Shown here: positions 1 to 5,578 of the stretch, piece by piece
Position numbering within the stretch: position 1 is the first letter of the stretch
How the letters are laid out: every line of letters begins with the position of its first letter
Assembly (NCBI GenBank): GCA_031549565.1
Contig: JAVBPO010000175.1
Location: 1 to 5,671, forward strand
DNA: 5,671 nucleotides
Origin: JAVBSX01 sp031549565
Lineage (GTDB): Bacteria; Planctomycetota; Planctomycetia; Pirellulales; Thermoguttaceae
Reading direction: 5' to 3'
Notes under the pieces: model-generated
Told to the model about the DNA's origin: nothing
Database searches by the model: none
The model's input: only the letters and a program-made list of their open reading frames with translations
Program-made: the position numbers and the translations under genes

Positions 1-20
1 AAGTCCGGGCGGAAAGCGGT

Positions 21-131
21 GTCATTTTGAACGAAGTGAAGAATCTGGTTTCAAGCCGTGTTCGCAACATAATGCGTGTTGCCGGATGCACCAGATTCTT
101 CACTCCGTGAGTACACTTCGTTCAGAATGAC
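21..131 (+). repeat. Dispersed imperfect palindromic repeat, copy A
   Basis: This is a 111-bp element bounded by GTCATT and AATGAC. The left arm (21-48, 28 nt) pairs with a longer right arm (91-131, 41 nt): 36-48 is the exact reverse complement of 91-103, and 21-38 matches 114-131 at 17 of 18 positions. The extra right-arm bases (about 102-112, ACTCCGTGAGT) can form their own 4-bp hairpin. The centre carries a perfect 6-bp stem (GCAACA 64-69, TGTTGC 77-82). Positions 43-112 match copy C at 69 of 70 bases, and copy B is a diverged inverted relative. From memory, similar GTCATTCTGA...GAATCTGG sequences occur in many bacterial phyla and yield spurious small proteins containing HSERSEES-like strings; here the minus strand reads CHSERSVLTE. 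It has no coding capacity of its own and looks like a non-autonomous (MITE-like) or structured-RNA element. No target-site duplication is evident. Confidence 0.9.
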
Positions 132-139
132 AACTCACG

Positions 140-196
140 ACCCGGAAAATTTGCGCGCACCCTGACATTCTTTTACTCGTCTTCCGGGTTTTCTTT
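140..196 (+). terminator. Possible terminator-like stem followed by T-rich tract
   Basis: ACCCGGAA (140-147) is the exact reverse complement of TTCCGGGT (182-189), and the right arm runs into TTTTCTTT. That is the order expected of an intrinsic terminator read on the + strand, either for an upstream gene outside the window or as an attenuator ahead of the dehydrogenase. The 34-nt loop is much longer than usual, so the call is weak. Confidence 0.25.
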
Positions 197-207
197 AAGC
201 CGATCCT

Positions 208-216
208 TGGTAATAT
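208..216 (+). promoter_or_regulatory. Weak extended -10 promoter candidate for the SDR gene
   Basis: TGGTAATAT has a TG-N extension followed by TAATAT, which matches the TATAAT consensus at four of six positions. No good -35 hexamer sits 16-18 bp upstream; the best is TTTTCT at 189-194. If used, transcription would start near 223 and give a leader of about 80 nt containing the 248-262 hairpin. Offered only as the best candidate between repeat A and the start codon. Confidence 0.2.
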
Positions 217-247
217 GGGGCCCTCAATGCCGTTAAGCGTTTTTGGA

Positions 248-262
248 GCGAGGACGCCTCGC
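248..262. other. Short perfect GC-rich hairpin in the SDR leader
   Basis: GCGAGG (248-253), loop ACG, CCTCGC (257-262): a perfect 6-bp stem about 40 nt before the start codon. The T run lies before the stem on the + strand, so this is not a terminator in either direction. It could be a small dispersed palindrome or an mRNA leader structure; nothing decides between them here. Confidence 0.35.
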
Positions 263-302
263 CCGCATCCAACTGCCGTAAAATCCGGAAGAATCGTCAA
301 CA

Positions 303-1094
303 ATGAAATTTTGGCATAATAAAGTCGTCTTGATCACCGGCGGTTCGAGCGGGCTCGGGCGGGTGATCGCGGAATCCTTTGTCGAAGCGGGGGCGAAAAC
401 AGCAATCGTCGCTCTGGAGCGGGCGGACGTCGAAAAAGCTGCGACCGAAATCGGCGGCGACACGTTCCCGATTCACGCGGACATTACGAACCAGGCCGAC
501 GTGGACCGTGTCTTCCGGGAAGTGCGGGAACGGTTCGGTCGGCTCGACGTTTTGGTCAACAACGCGGGCCGCTCCATGCGGGGCAAGGTCCTTGACACCA
601 CGCCGGAACAATTCCAATCGCTTTTCGAGTTGAACGTCCTCGGGACGGTTCGCTGCACCCGGGCGGCGGTTCCGTTGCTTTTGCCCCATCGCGGGAGTGT
701 CGTGAACATCGGCTCGTTGGCCGCGAAGAGTGCGTCCCGCTGGGTCGGCGCGTATCCGGTTTCCAAGCACGCCGTCGCCGCGTATTCGCAGCAGTTGCGT
801 CTGGAGCTCGGTCCGGATCTGCACGTTTTATTGGTCTGTCCCGGCCCGATTAAGCGGGACAATCCGCGACTGTATCCGCTTGAGGGAACCGAAGGAATTC
901 CCGAAGCGGCTCTTGCGCCGGGCGCTGGTGTCAAAGTCGGCAAAATCGATCCGGTCTGGTTGGGACGGCGCATCGTCCGCGCGTGCGAAAAACGGGAAAT
1001 CGAACTGGTCGTCCCATGGAAAGCCCGGCTCCTTTTCGCAATCTCCCAGCTTTTCCCGGCGCTGGGCGACTGGCTGGTCAAGAAAAACACATAA
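303..1094 (+). CDS. Short-chain dehydrogenase/reductase (classical SDR)
   Basis: The protein has 263 residues and should be a cytoplasmic NAD(P)(H)-dependent oxidoreductase with a single Rossmann fold. The classical SDR signature is intact: TGGSSGLG (12-19) for cofactor binding, NNAG (86-89), catalytic Asn111 in ELNVLG, Ser138, and the YPVSK motif giving Tyr151 and Lys155. The Ser-to-Tyr spacing of 13 is canonical. The CPGP segment (179-182) follows beta-strand 6. The substrate cannot be read from the sequence. NAD versus NADP preference is unclear, because the end of beta-strand 2 (VALERAD) has both acidic and basic residues. The C-terminus (about 240-260, RLLFAISQLFPALGDWLV) is hydrophobic or amphipathic and may touch the membrane or form an oligomer contact; related planctomycetal SDRs end similarly as I recall. 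The ATG at 303 starts just before the first beta-strand, as expected; a weak GGAAG (287-291) lies 11 nt upstream. The gene appears monocistronic and converges on the propeller gene. Confidence 0.93.
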   Translation: MKFWHNKVVLITGGSSGLGRVIAESFVEAGAKTAIVALERADVEKAATEIGGDTFPIHADITNQADVDRVFREVRERFGRLDVLVNNAGRSMRGKVLDTTPEQFQSLFELNVLGTVRCTRAAVPLLLPHRGSVVNIGSLAAKSASRWVGAYPVSKHAVAAYSQQLRLELGPDLHVLLVCPGPIKRDNPRLYPLEGTEGIPEAALAPGAGVKVGKIDPVWLGRRIVRACEKREIELVVPWKARLLFAISQLFPALGDWLVKKNT

Positions 1095-1133
1095 CGGCGT
1101 TGGTTGACATTGCAGCGGATTATCTGACACCAA

Positions 1134-1154
1134 CCTCCAGCCTCCAGCCTCCTG
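1134..1154. repeat. Short tandem heptanucleotide repeat (CCTCCAG)
   Basis: Two perfect CCTCCAG units (1134-1140, 1141-1147) are followed by a third that diverges at its last two positions (CCTCCTG, 1148-1154). It fills the end of the 61-bp gap between the two convergent genes and stops just before the stop codon of the propeller gene. No terminator hairpin with a T run is seen in this gap. Confidence 0.6.
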
Positions 1155-1155
1155 A

Positions 1156-2322
1156 TTACTGCTTCTCAAACCACACCGGGCCGCCGTATTTGCCGGTGGT
1201 GATGATGTCCAGGTCGCCGTCGCCGTCCATGTCGAATGCGACGATATTCATACCGGCCCCGATTCCTTCGTCGTATGTGATGATGTGCTTGTCCCACACC
1301 ACGTTTTGCCCCTCTTTCTTCGGCTTGTACCAATAGATTCCGAGCGGTTCGAATTCGCCGGGATCGCCGCCGTTGTGAGCCATGAATCGCTTGCCGGCGA
1401 TCAATTCCGGCTTGCCGTCCCCGTCGATATCGGCGAACTGGACGGCGTGAACCTGGGACCAGGATTTGTCGATCAGGTGCTTTTTCCAGGAGATTTCGGA
1501 ACCGTTGCGGACCTGTTCGTACCAAAAGATTCCATAATCGTGCGCCGCGGTTGCGAGAATGTCGGGTAGTCCGTCTCCGTTGACATCGTACACGTAAATC
1601 TGGGCCGAGTCCTTGATTTGCATCTCTTTTTCGTCGTCGAAGAGATTCAGCGGATGTTCGATCCATTTCCCGTTTCGAATATCTTCCGGCGCTTCGAACC
1701 ACGCTTCCGGACGGATCAGGTCGGCCCGGCCGTCCCCGTTAATGTCGCCGACGCCGTTTCCGAACGCCAGGAGTTTTTCCGAGACGACATGCACGTCGTA
1801 TCCTTTGGCGGTTTTTTCGTACCAAACGGTCCGCTGTACGGCCGGAACGATATCCTGTGCGGTTCCCCGACCGGTGATGTCCCAAAAATCGAGCGTTTCG
1901 AAATTCCCGTTCTTTTCGATCAGGTGCTCTTCCCAAAGTCCGGCTTCTTCCAGGGGGCGATCCTTGCCCGGATTGCGGAACCACACCGATTTCGCTTCGA
2001 ACCAATCGCAGCAGACGACGTCCGGATAACCGTCTCCGTCGACGTCGATCGGCAGGTCCGCAAAATTCCAGGCGTATCCCATTCCTTTTTCGTCGACATC
2101 CGATTTAATGTTGCGGATTTTAATTTTCTTCCAATCGGGCGAAATGTACAGATATTCCCCCGCGACGATGTCCGGCTTGCCGTCCCGGTTGAAGTCGGCG
2201 ACACCACAAGTTTCCGCCCGAACATTGTCGACCCGGTGCAACTTGAATCCCGTCGCACAATAAGCGGGAAGAGTGAATAAAAAACCCAATAAACATGCCG
2301 ACAATAATGGTTTTACTGACAT
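1156..2322 (-). CDS. Secreted FG-GAP/VCBS repeat protein, predicted seven-bladed beta-propeller
   Basis: The product has 388 residues. Its N-terminus (MSVKPLLSACLLGFLFTLPAYCATG) is a Sec signal peptide: a Lys, a hydrophobic core at about 5-18, and probable cleavage near 22-23. Cys22 lacks a lipobox (P-A-Y precedes it), so a lipoprotein is unlikely. The mature part carries seven regularly spaced Asp-rich loops typical of FG-GAP/VCBS repeats, starting near residues 43 (DFNRDGKPD), 93 (DVDGDGYPD), 148 (DITGRGTAQD), 193 (DINGDGRAD), 246 (DVNGDGLPD), 298 (DIDGDGKPE) and 364 (DMDGDGDLD). Most are followed by an aromatic strand such as VWF, WYE or WYK. Seven loops fit one complete seven-bladed propeller binding calcium, probably for extracytoplasmic carbohydrate or protein contact; no catalytic domain is present. 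Loop three is degenerate and may not bind calcium. The frame stays open to a TTG at 2352, but the ATG at 2322 gives the typical signal peptide. Neither start has a clear ribosome binding site. It lies downstream of polA on the same strand, separated by repeat copy B. Confidence 0.9.
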   Translation of the reverse strand: MSVKPLLSACLLGFLFTLPAYCATGFKLHRVDNVRAETCGVADFNRDGKPDIVAGEYLYISPDWKKIKIRNIKSDVDEKGMGYAWNFADLPIDVDGDGYPDVVCCDWFEAKSVWFRNPGKDRPLEEAGLWEEHLIEKNGNFETLDFWDITGRGTAQDIVPAVQRTVWYEKTAKGYDVHVVSEKLLAFGNGVGDINGDGRADLIRPEAWFEAPEDIRNGKWIEHPLNLFDDEKEMQIKDSAQIYVYDVNGDGLPDILATAAHDYGIFWYEQVRNGSEISWKKHLIDKSWSQVHAVQFADIDGDGKPELIAGKRFMAHNGGDPGEFEPLGIYWYKPKKEGQNVVWDKHIITYDEGIGAGMNIVAFDMDGDGDLDIITTGKYGGPVWFEKQ

Positions 2323-2380
2323 GAGATTTGTATTTTTCGGTAAAAGTTTCAAGTGGATAAGGTATTTGCCGATAAATCAC

Positions 2381-2392
2381 ACACATATGTGT
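2381..2392. other. Perfect 12-bp palindrome at the edge of repeat copy B
   Basis: ACACATATGTGT is its own reverse complement. It lies about 60 bp upstream of the propeller start codon and overlaps the outer GTGTCATT end of repeat copy B. It could be a dimeric regulator site or an insertion-site remnant; no direct evidence separates these. Confidence 0.4.
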
Positions 2393-2503
2393 CATTCCGA
2401 GCGCAGTGCACTCACGAAGCGATGAATCTGGTGAATCCTGTCAACACACATGGTATAACGAGAGCAAATTGAAACCAGATTCTTCGGAGTACCTCAGAAT
2501 GAC
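2391..2503 (-). repeat. Dispersed imperfect palindromic repeat, copy B (inverted, diverged)
   Basis: This 113-bp element is bounded by GTCATT and AATGAC, extendable to GTGTCATT/AATGACAC (2389-2505). Its left arm (2391-2431, 41 nt) equals the reverse complement of copy A's long right arm in length and matches it at 34 of 41 positions. Its right arm is the short 29-nt form (2475-2503). The central segment, read on the minus strand, shares TTTCAA, GTGTTG and GGAT with copies A and C, so copy B is inverted relative to them. It begins about 48 nt after the polA stop and lies ahead of the propeller gene, so polA read-through transcripts would carry its hairpin. No T tract follows, so it is not a standard intrinsic terminator. 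Confidence 0.85.
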
Positions 2504-2550
2504 ACAGTAATCATAAGCCAACCGTTTTTTCGAGGAATATCTCAATCCCA

Positions 2551-5328
2551 TCATTCTTCCCAATTGACGCCGACATCCGCGTCGACGACCAGCGGGACGG
2601 CAAGGGGTTGGTCGAGCGACATTTCGCGGATTACGAGTTCCTTGAGCGTCTCCAAGTCGGCCAGGCTCGTTTCGAACACCAGTTCGTCGTGGATTTGCAG
2701 CAGCATGTTCGCTTTGAGATTCGCCGTCTGTAATTTACGGTGAACCCGGATCATCGCCTGCTTCATTAAATCGGCGGCGGAGCCCTGGATCACGGTGTTC
2801 ACGGCAGTCCGTTCCGGCAGGAGCATCTGTCCCGCTTTGCGGACCGCCCGGACGCCGCTGATCGTCCGGCGTCGTCCGAGCAGCGTCGCAACGTATCCGT
2901 TGCGGAAACAGCCGTCGAGGATTTCTTCCAGGTAAACTTGAATCCCGTCGTACTTCGCGAAATACGCGCTGATGAACGTCGCGGCTTCCTCCTGCGTGAC
3001 ACCAAGCTGCTTCGCGAGCCCGAACGCCGACTGGCCGTAGATCACGCCGAAGTTGACCGCTTTCGCTTGACGCCGCATTTCCGGATCGACCTGATCCAGC
3101 GGAACGCCGAACACTTGCGAGGCGACGCTTGTGTGGATGTCCTCGCCGGATTCGAACGCTTTGCGGAGATTTTCGTCCCTGGAAAAGTGAGCGAGAACCC
3201 GCAGTTCGATCTGCGAATAGTCGCATGATAAAAGGCGTTCGTATCCGTTTTTCACGTCCGGAACGAACGCGGCCCGGATTTCGCGACCTTCCCGGGTTCG
3301 GACCGGGATGTTTTGCAGATTCGGTTCGTTGGAGCTGAGCCGGCCCGTCGCGGTTACGACCTGGTTGAACGACGTGTGAACCCGTCCGGTTTGCGAGTGC
3401 ACCATTTCCGGCAGGGCGTCGACGTAGGTTCCCTTGAGTTTCGACAACTGCCGGTGTTCGATAATCTTCTTCGGGAGCAGATGTTTGTCGGCGAGTTCTT
3501 CGAGGACTTCGATATCGGTACTCGTACCGGTTTTCGTTTTCTTAATCACGGGCAAATGCAATTTGTCGAACAGGATTTTCTGCAACTGCTTCGGGGACGC
3601 GACGTTGAACTCCTCACCGGCGATCTCGAAGATTTCCTTTTCCAGCTCCCCGAGCCGCTTCGCGAATCGATTGCTCAGCTCTTTGAGCAAAGCGGTGTCA
3701 ATCGCGATTCCGTGAAATTCCATGTCGGCCAGCACGTCCAAAAGCGGCAGTTCCCATTGCGTGTACAGTTCATACAGCTTCGGAATTTCTCGCAATTTTC
3801 GTTCCAATATCGGGCGTAAAAGCCAAGGGACCAAAGCGTCCTCGCCGGCGTAATCGCAGACGACTTCCGTCGGGACCTCGTCCATCTTCTTCTGCTTTTT
3901 ACCGGTCCCGATCAGTTCGGCGATCTTGATCGTCGTGTGTCCGAGGTAAAGATCGGACATGTCGTCCATGTTGTGATTCTGCTCGCCGGTCCGCAAAAGA
4001 TAGTCGGCGATCATGGTGTCAAACTCGATTCCGTTCAATTCGATTCCGACGTTGCGCAAAACGATCTTGTCGTACTTGAGATTTTGTCCGATTTTTCCGA
4101 TCCCGGGATTTTCGAAAATCGGCGTGAGCTTTTCGAGCGTCGTTTTGGCGTCAAGGCAAACGGCCCCGAGCGGACCGCGAAACGGCAGGTAATACGCGTC
4201 CGTTTCGTTCCAGCAGAACGAGAGCCCGACGATTTTCGCGAATCGGGGCCGGACGTCGGTCGTTTCGCTGTCGTAGGAAAAGTGTTTCTGCTGTGTTAGT
4301 TTCGCGTAAAATTCGTCGAACAGTTCGGGGGTGTCAACGAGATGGTTGACACATTCCCGTTTAGCCCGCACAGCGAAGCTGTCGGCGCTGTCGGGGCCGG
4401 TTTCCGTTCCGCAAGTTGCGCTGCGCTCCACATGTGGCTCTTTGTTGTTGTTGTTAAAAATTTCCAGGTCGTCGAACTTCGCGAGGAGCGAACGGAAACC
4501 GAAGCGGTGGAACAGGGCTTTGAGTTTCTGCGGATCGACGCCGTCGTATTTGCCGCTGCTCCAGTCGATTTCCAGCGGGACGTCGTCGCGGAGTTGGACC
4601 AGTTGCCGACTCAACAACGCGATTTCCCGGCCTTCGAGGAGGTTTTGTTTTCTTTTTGTCCCGGAAATTTCGTTCGCGCGATCCAGTACGCTTTCGAGGG
4701 TTCCGTATTTCTGGATCAGTTCGGTCGCGATTTTTGGTCCGATCAGCGCGACGCCGGGCACGTTGTCGGTCGAATCGCCGCACAGGGCCTGAAAATCGAC
4801 GACCTGCTCCGGTTTGATCCCCCAGTCGTCGAGCAATTCCTTGGCGGTGTAATACTTTTGCTTGCGTAAATTGTAGAGCGAAACGTGCTCGGTCAGGAGT
4901 TGGCGGCAATCCTTGTCGGACGTGACCAGGACGCAATTTCCGCCCGCTTTTTCAACCTGGTGCGCGACGGTCGCGAGAACATCGTCCGCTTCGAATCCTT
5001 CCTTGGCGAGAATCGGGAGCGAAAACGCGTCGAGCACGTCCCGGGAAAACGCGATCTGCGGCCGCAGCGAGTCGGGCATCTCTTTGCGGTTTTCCTTGTA
5101 TTTCGGGTAAAGCTCGTTGCGAAACGTCCCGCCGGGCAAATCGTACGCGCAGAACACGTAATCCGGTTTGTGTTGCCCCAGAAGCGAAATCAGGTCCCGC
5201 GCGAACCCGAACACCGCCCCGACCGGTTCCCCCTGCGGCGAACTCATCTCCGGCAGCGCGTGGAAAAGCTGATGAAGAATCCCGTGAGCGTCGAGAACGA
5301 AAACCGTCTTGTCGTGAAGTGAATGCAT
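2551..5328 (-). CDS. polA: DNA polymerase I, with 5'-3' and 3'-5' exonuclease domains
   Basis: The protein has 925 residues, close to the 928 of E. coli Pol I, and acts in gap filling, RNA primer removal and excision repair. The 5' nuclease domain (about 5-290) has the metal-binding acidic set: Asp13, Asp63, EADD (113-116), Asp138/Asp140 in TSDKD, and GDSTDNVPG (184-192) leading into the helix-hairpin-helix. The 3'-5' proofreading domain (about 328-515) keeps all DEDD residues: Asp353/Glu355, NLKYD with Asp420, and Tyr493 with Asp497. The polymerase domain has TATGRLSSNEPNLQNIP (659-675), motif A DYSQIELR with Asp703, motif B with Arg752, Lys756, Phe760 and Tyr764, and motif C HDE (880-882). 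All three activities therefore look intact. The linker (about 292-326: four Asn, then a polar stretch) is encoded by palindrome-rich DNA described separately. The frame extends to a TTG at 5343, but the ATG at 5328 (MHSLHDKTVFVLDAHG) is preferred; neither has a Shine-Dalgarno sequence. It appears monocistronic, flanked by repeat copies B and C. Confidence 0.98.
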   Translation of the reverse strand: MHSLHDKTVFVLDAHGILHQLFHALPEMSSPQGEPVGAVFGFARDLISLLGQHKPDYVFCAYDLPGGTFRNELYPKYKENRKEMPDSLRPQIAFSRDVLDAFSLPILAKEGFEADDVLATVAHQVEKAGGNCVLVTSDKDCRQLLTEHVSLYNLRKQKYYTAKELLDDWGIKPEQVVDFQALCGDSTDNVPGVALIGPKIATELIQKYGTLESVLDRANEISGTKRKQNLLEGREIALLSRQLVQLRDDVPLEIDWSSGKYDGVDPQKLKALFHRFGFRSLLAKFDDLEIFNNNNKEPHVERSATCGTETGPDSADSFAVRAKRECVNHLVDTPELFDEFYAKLTQQKHFSYDSETTDVRPRFAKIVGLSFCWNETDAYYLPFRGPLGAVCLDAKTTLEKLTPIFENPGIGKIGQNLKYDKIVLRNVGIELNGIEFDTMIADYLLRTGEQNHNMDDMSDLYLGHTTIKIAELIGTGKKQKKMDEVPTEVVCDYAGEDALVPWLLRPILERKLREIPKLYELYTQWELPLLDVLADMEFHGIAIDTALLKELSNRFAKRLGELEKEIFEIAGEEFNVASPKQLQKILFDKLHLPVIKKTKTGTSTDIEVLEELADKHLLPKKIIEHRQLSKLKGTYVDALPEMVHSQTGRVHTSFNQVVTATGRLSSNEPNLQNIPVRTREGREIRAAFVPDVKNGYERLLSCDYSQIELRVLAHFSRDENLRKAFESGEDIHTSVASQVFGVPLDQVDPEMRRQAKAVNFGVIYGQSAFGLAKQLGVTQEEAATFISAYFAKYDGIQVYLEEILDGCFRNGYVATLLGRRRTISGVRAVRKAGQMLLPERTAVNTVIQGSAADLMKQAMIRVHRKLQTANLKANMLLQIHDELVFETSLADLETLKELVIREMSLDQPLAVPLVVDADVGVNWEE
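4331..4455 (-). repeat. Palindrome-rich, low-complexity segment within the polA inter-domain linker
   Basis: Within about 125 bp of polA lie a perfect 8-bp stem with a 6-nt loop (GTGTCAAC 4331-4338, GTTGACAC 4345-4352) and a 5-bp stem ACAGC/GCTGT (4370-4382). There is also a direct repeat of GCTGTCGG (4378-4385, 4387-4394), the odd palindrome CGCAAGTTGCG (4410-4420), and the perfect palindrome CCACATGTGG (4428-4437). Four tandem AAC codons (4444-4455) close the segment. It encodes NNNN followed by a Lys/Glu/Ser/Thr-rich stretch running to the start of the exonuclease domain. The reading frame is kept and no motif is interrupted. It may be an in-frame palindromic insertion, or simply a fast-evolving linker; overall linker length is not clearly greater than in E. 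coli Pol I. Confidence 0.5.
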
Positions 5329-5376
5329 GAAATCGAATCGCAATACTGTAACCCGTCATAAAATGGTTTTTTCTCT

Positions 5377-5420
5377 TTTTAACCGGTACTCCGTGTGTTC
5401 GGGTGTTTGAACGGTTAAAA
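5377..5420. promoter_or_regulatory. 9-bp inverted repeat in the polA leader
   Basis: TTTTAACCG (5377-5385) is the exact reverse complement of CGGTTAAAA (5412-5420), with a 26-bp spacer. A smaller stem, GTTC (5397-5400) with GAAC (5409-5412), lies inside. It sits about 50-90 bp upstream of the polA start codon, between it and the promoter candidate, so it could be a leader hairpin or an operator. There is no T run after it in the polA direction, so it is not a terminator. Confidence 0.4.
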
Positions 5421-5474
5421 GCAGTGCAGAAACGACCTGTTCTTGACAGTGTGGAGTATAAATGGAATCCCGCC

Positions 5475-5503
5475 ATTCTACGTGTTTGGGCGAGAGGAAA
5501 CAA
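5475..5503 (-). promoter_or_regulatory. Candidate sigma-70-type promoter for polA
   Basis: On the minus strand, TTGTTT (5503-5498) is followed by a 17-bp spacer and TAGAAT (5480-5475). The -10 matches the consensus at five of six positions, the -35 at three. Transcription would start near 5468 and give a leader of about 140 nt containing the 9-bp inverted repeat. Spacing and position are right, but the -35 is weak and planctomycetal promoters are poorly characterised. Confidence 0.3.
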
Positions 5504-5578
5504 GTCACAGACTCTCACCGGGAAACGCGGGGGTGCGCACAAATTTCCTTGTATGTTTGGGCAAAATAGGGGTATCAT

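Larger units (their letters stand above)
5329..5578. other. Gene-free region upstream of polA
   Basis: About 250 bp between the polA start and repeat copy C contain no credible reading frame: the short frames here lack recognisable motifs, start from weak codons, or run into the repeat. The stretch next to polA is rich in A and T compared with the coding DNA. It holds the inverted repeat at 5377-5420 and the promoter candidate at 5475-5503. It most likely serves as the polA promoter and 5' leader. Confidence 0.6.

Noticed and set aside
100..303. Minus-strand reading frame of 67 codons across the SDR leader and repeat A
   Set aside because: It starts at a TTG overlapping the SDR start, has no family motif, and its C-terminal part is just the translated repeat (CHSERS...).
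1099..1134. Possible terminator between the convergent genes (GTTGGT with ACCAAC)
   Set aside because: The stem is only 6 bp around a 24-nt loop, and no T tract follows on either strand.
4342..4869. Long open frame antisense to polA, and similar ones antisense to the SDR and propeller genes
   Set aside because: They lie opposite genes with fully intact domain motifs, show no recognisable domain, and are expected by-products of GC-rich codon use.
5443..5463. TTGACA followed by TATAAAT on the + strand, looking like a promoter
   Set aside because: The spacer is only 8 bp, far too short for a sigma-70 promoter, and no gene follows on that strand before repeat copy C.
5549..5578. TTGTAT - 18 bp - TATCAT on the + strand, pointing into repeat copy C
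   Set aside because: Both hexamers are partial matches and no gene is visible downstream within the window.
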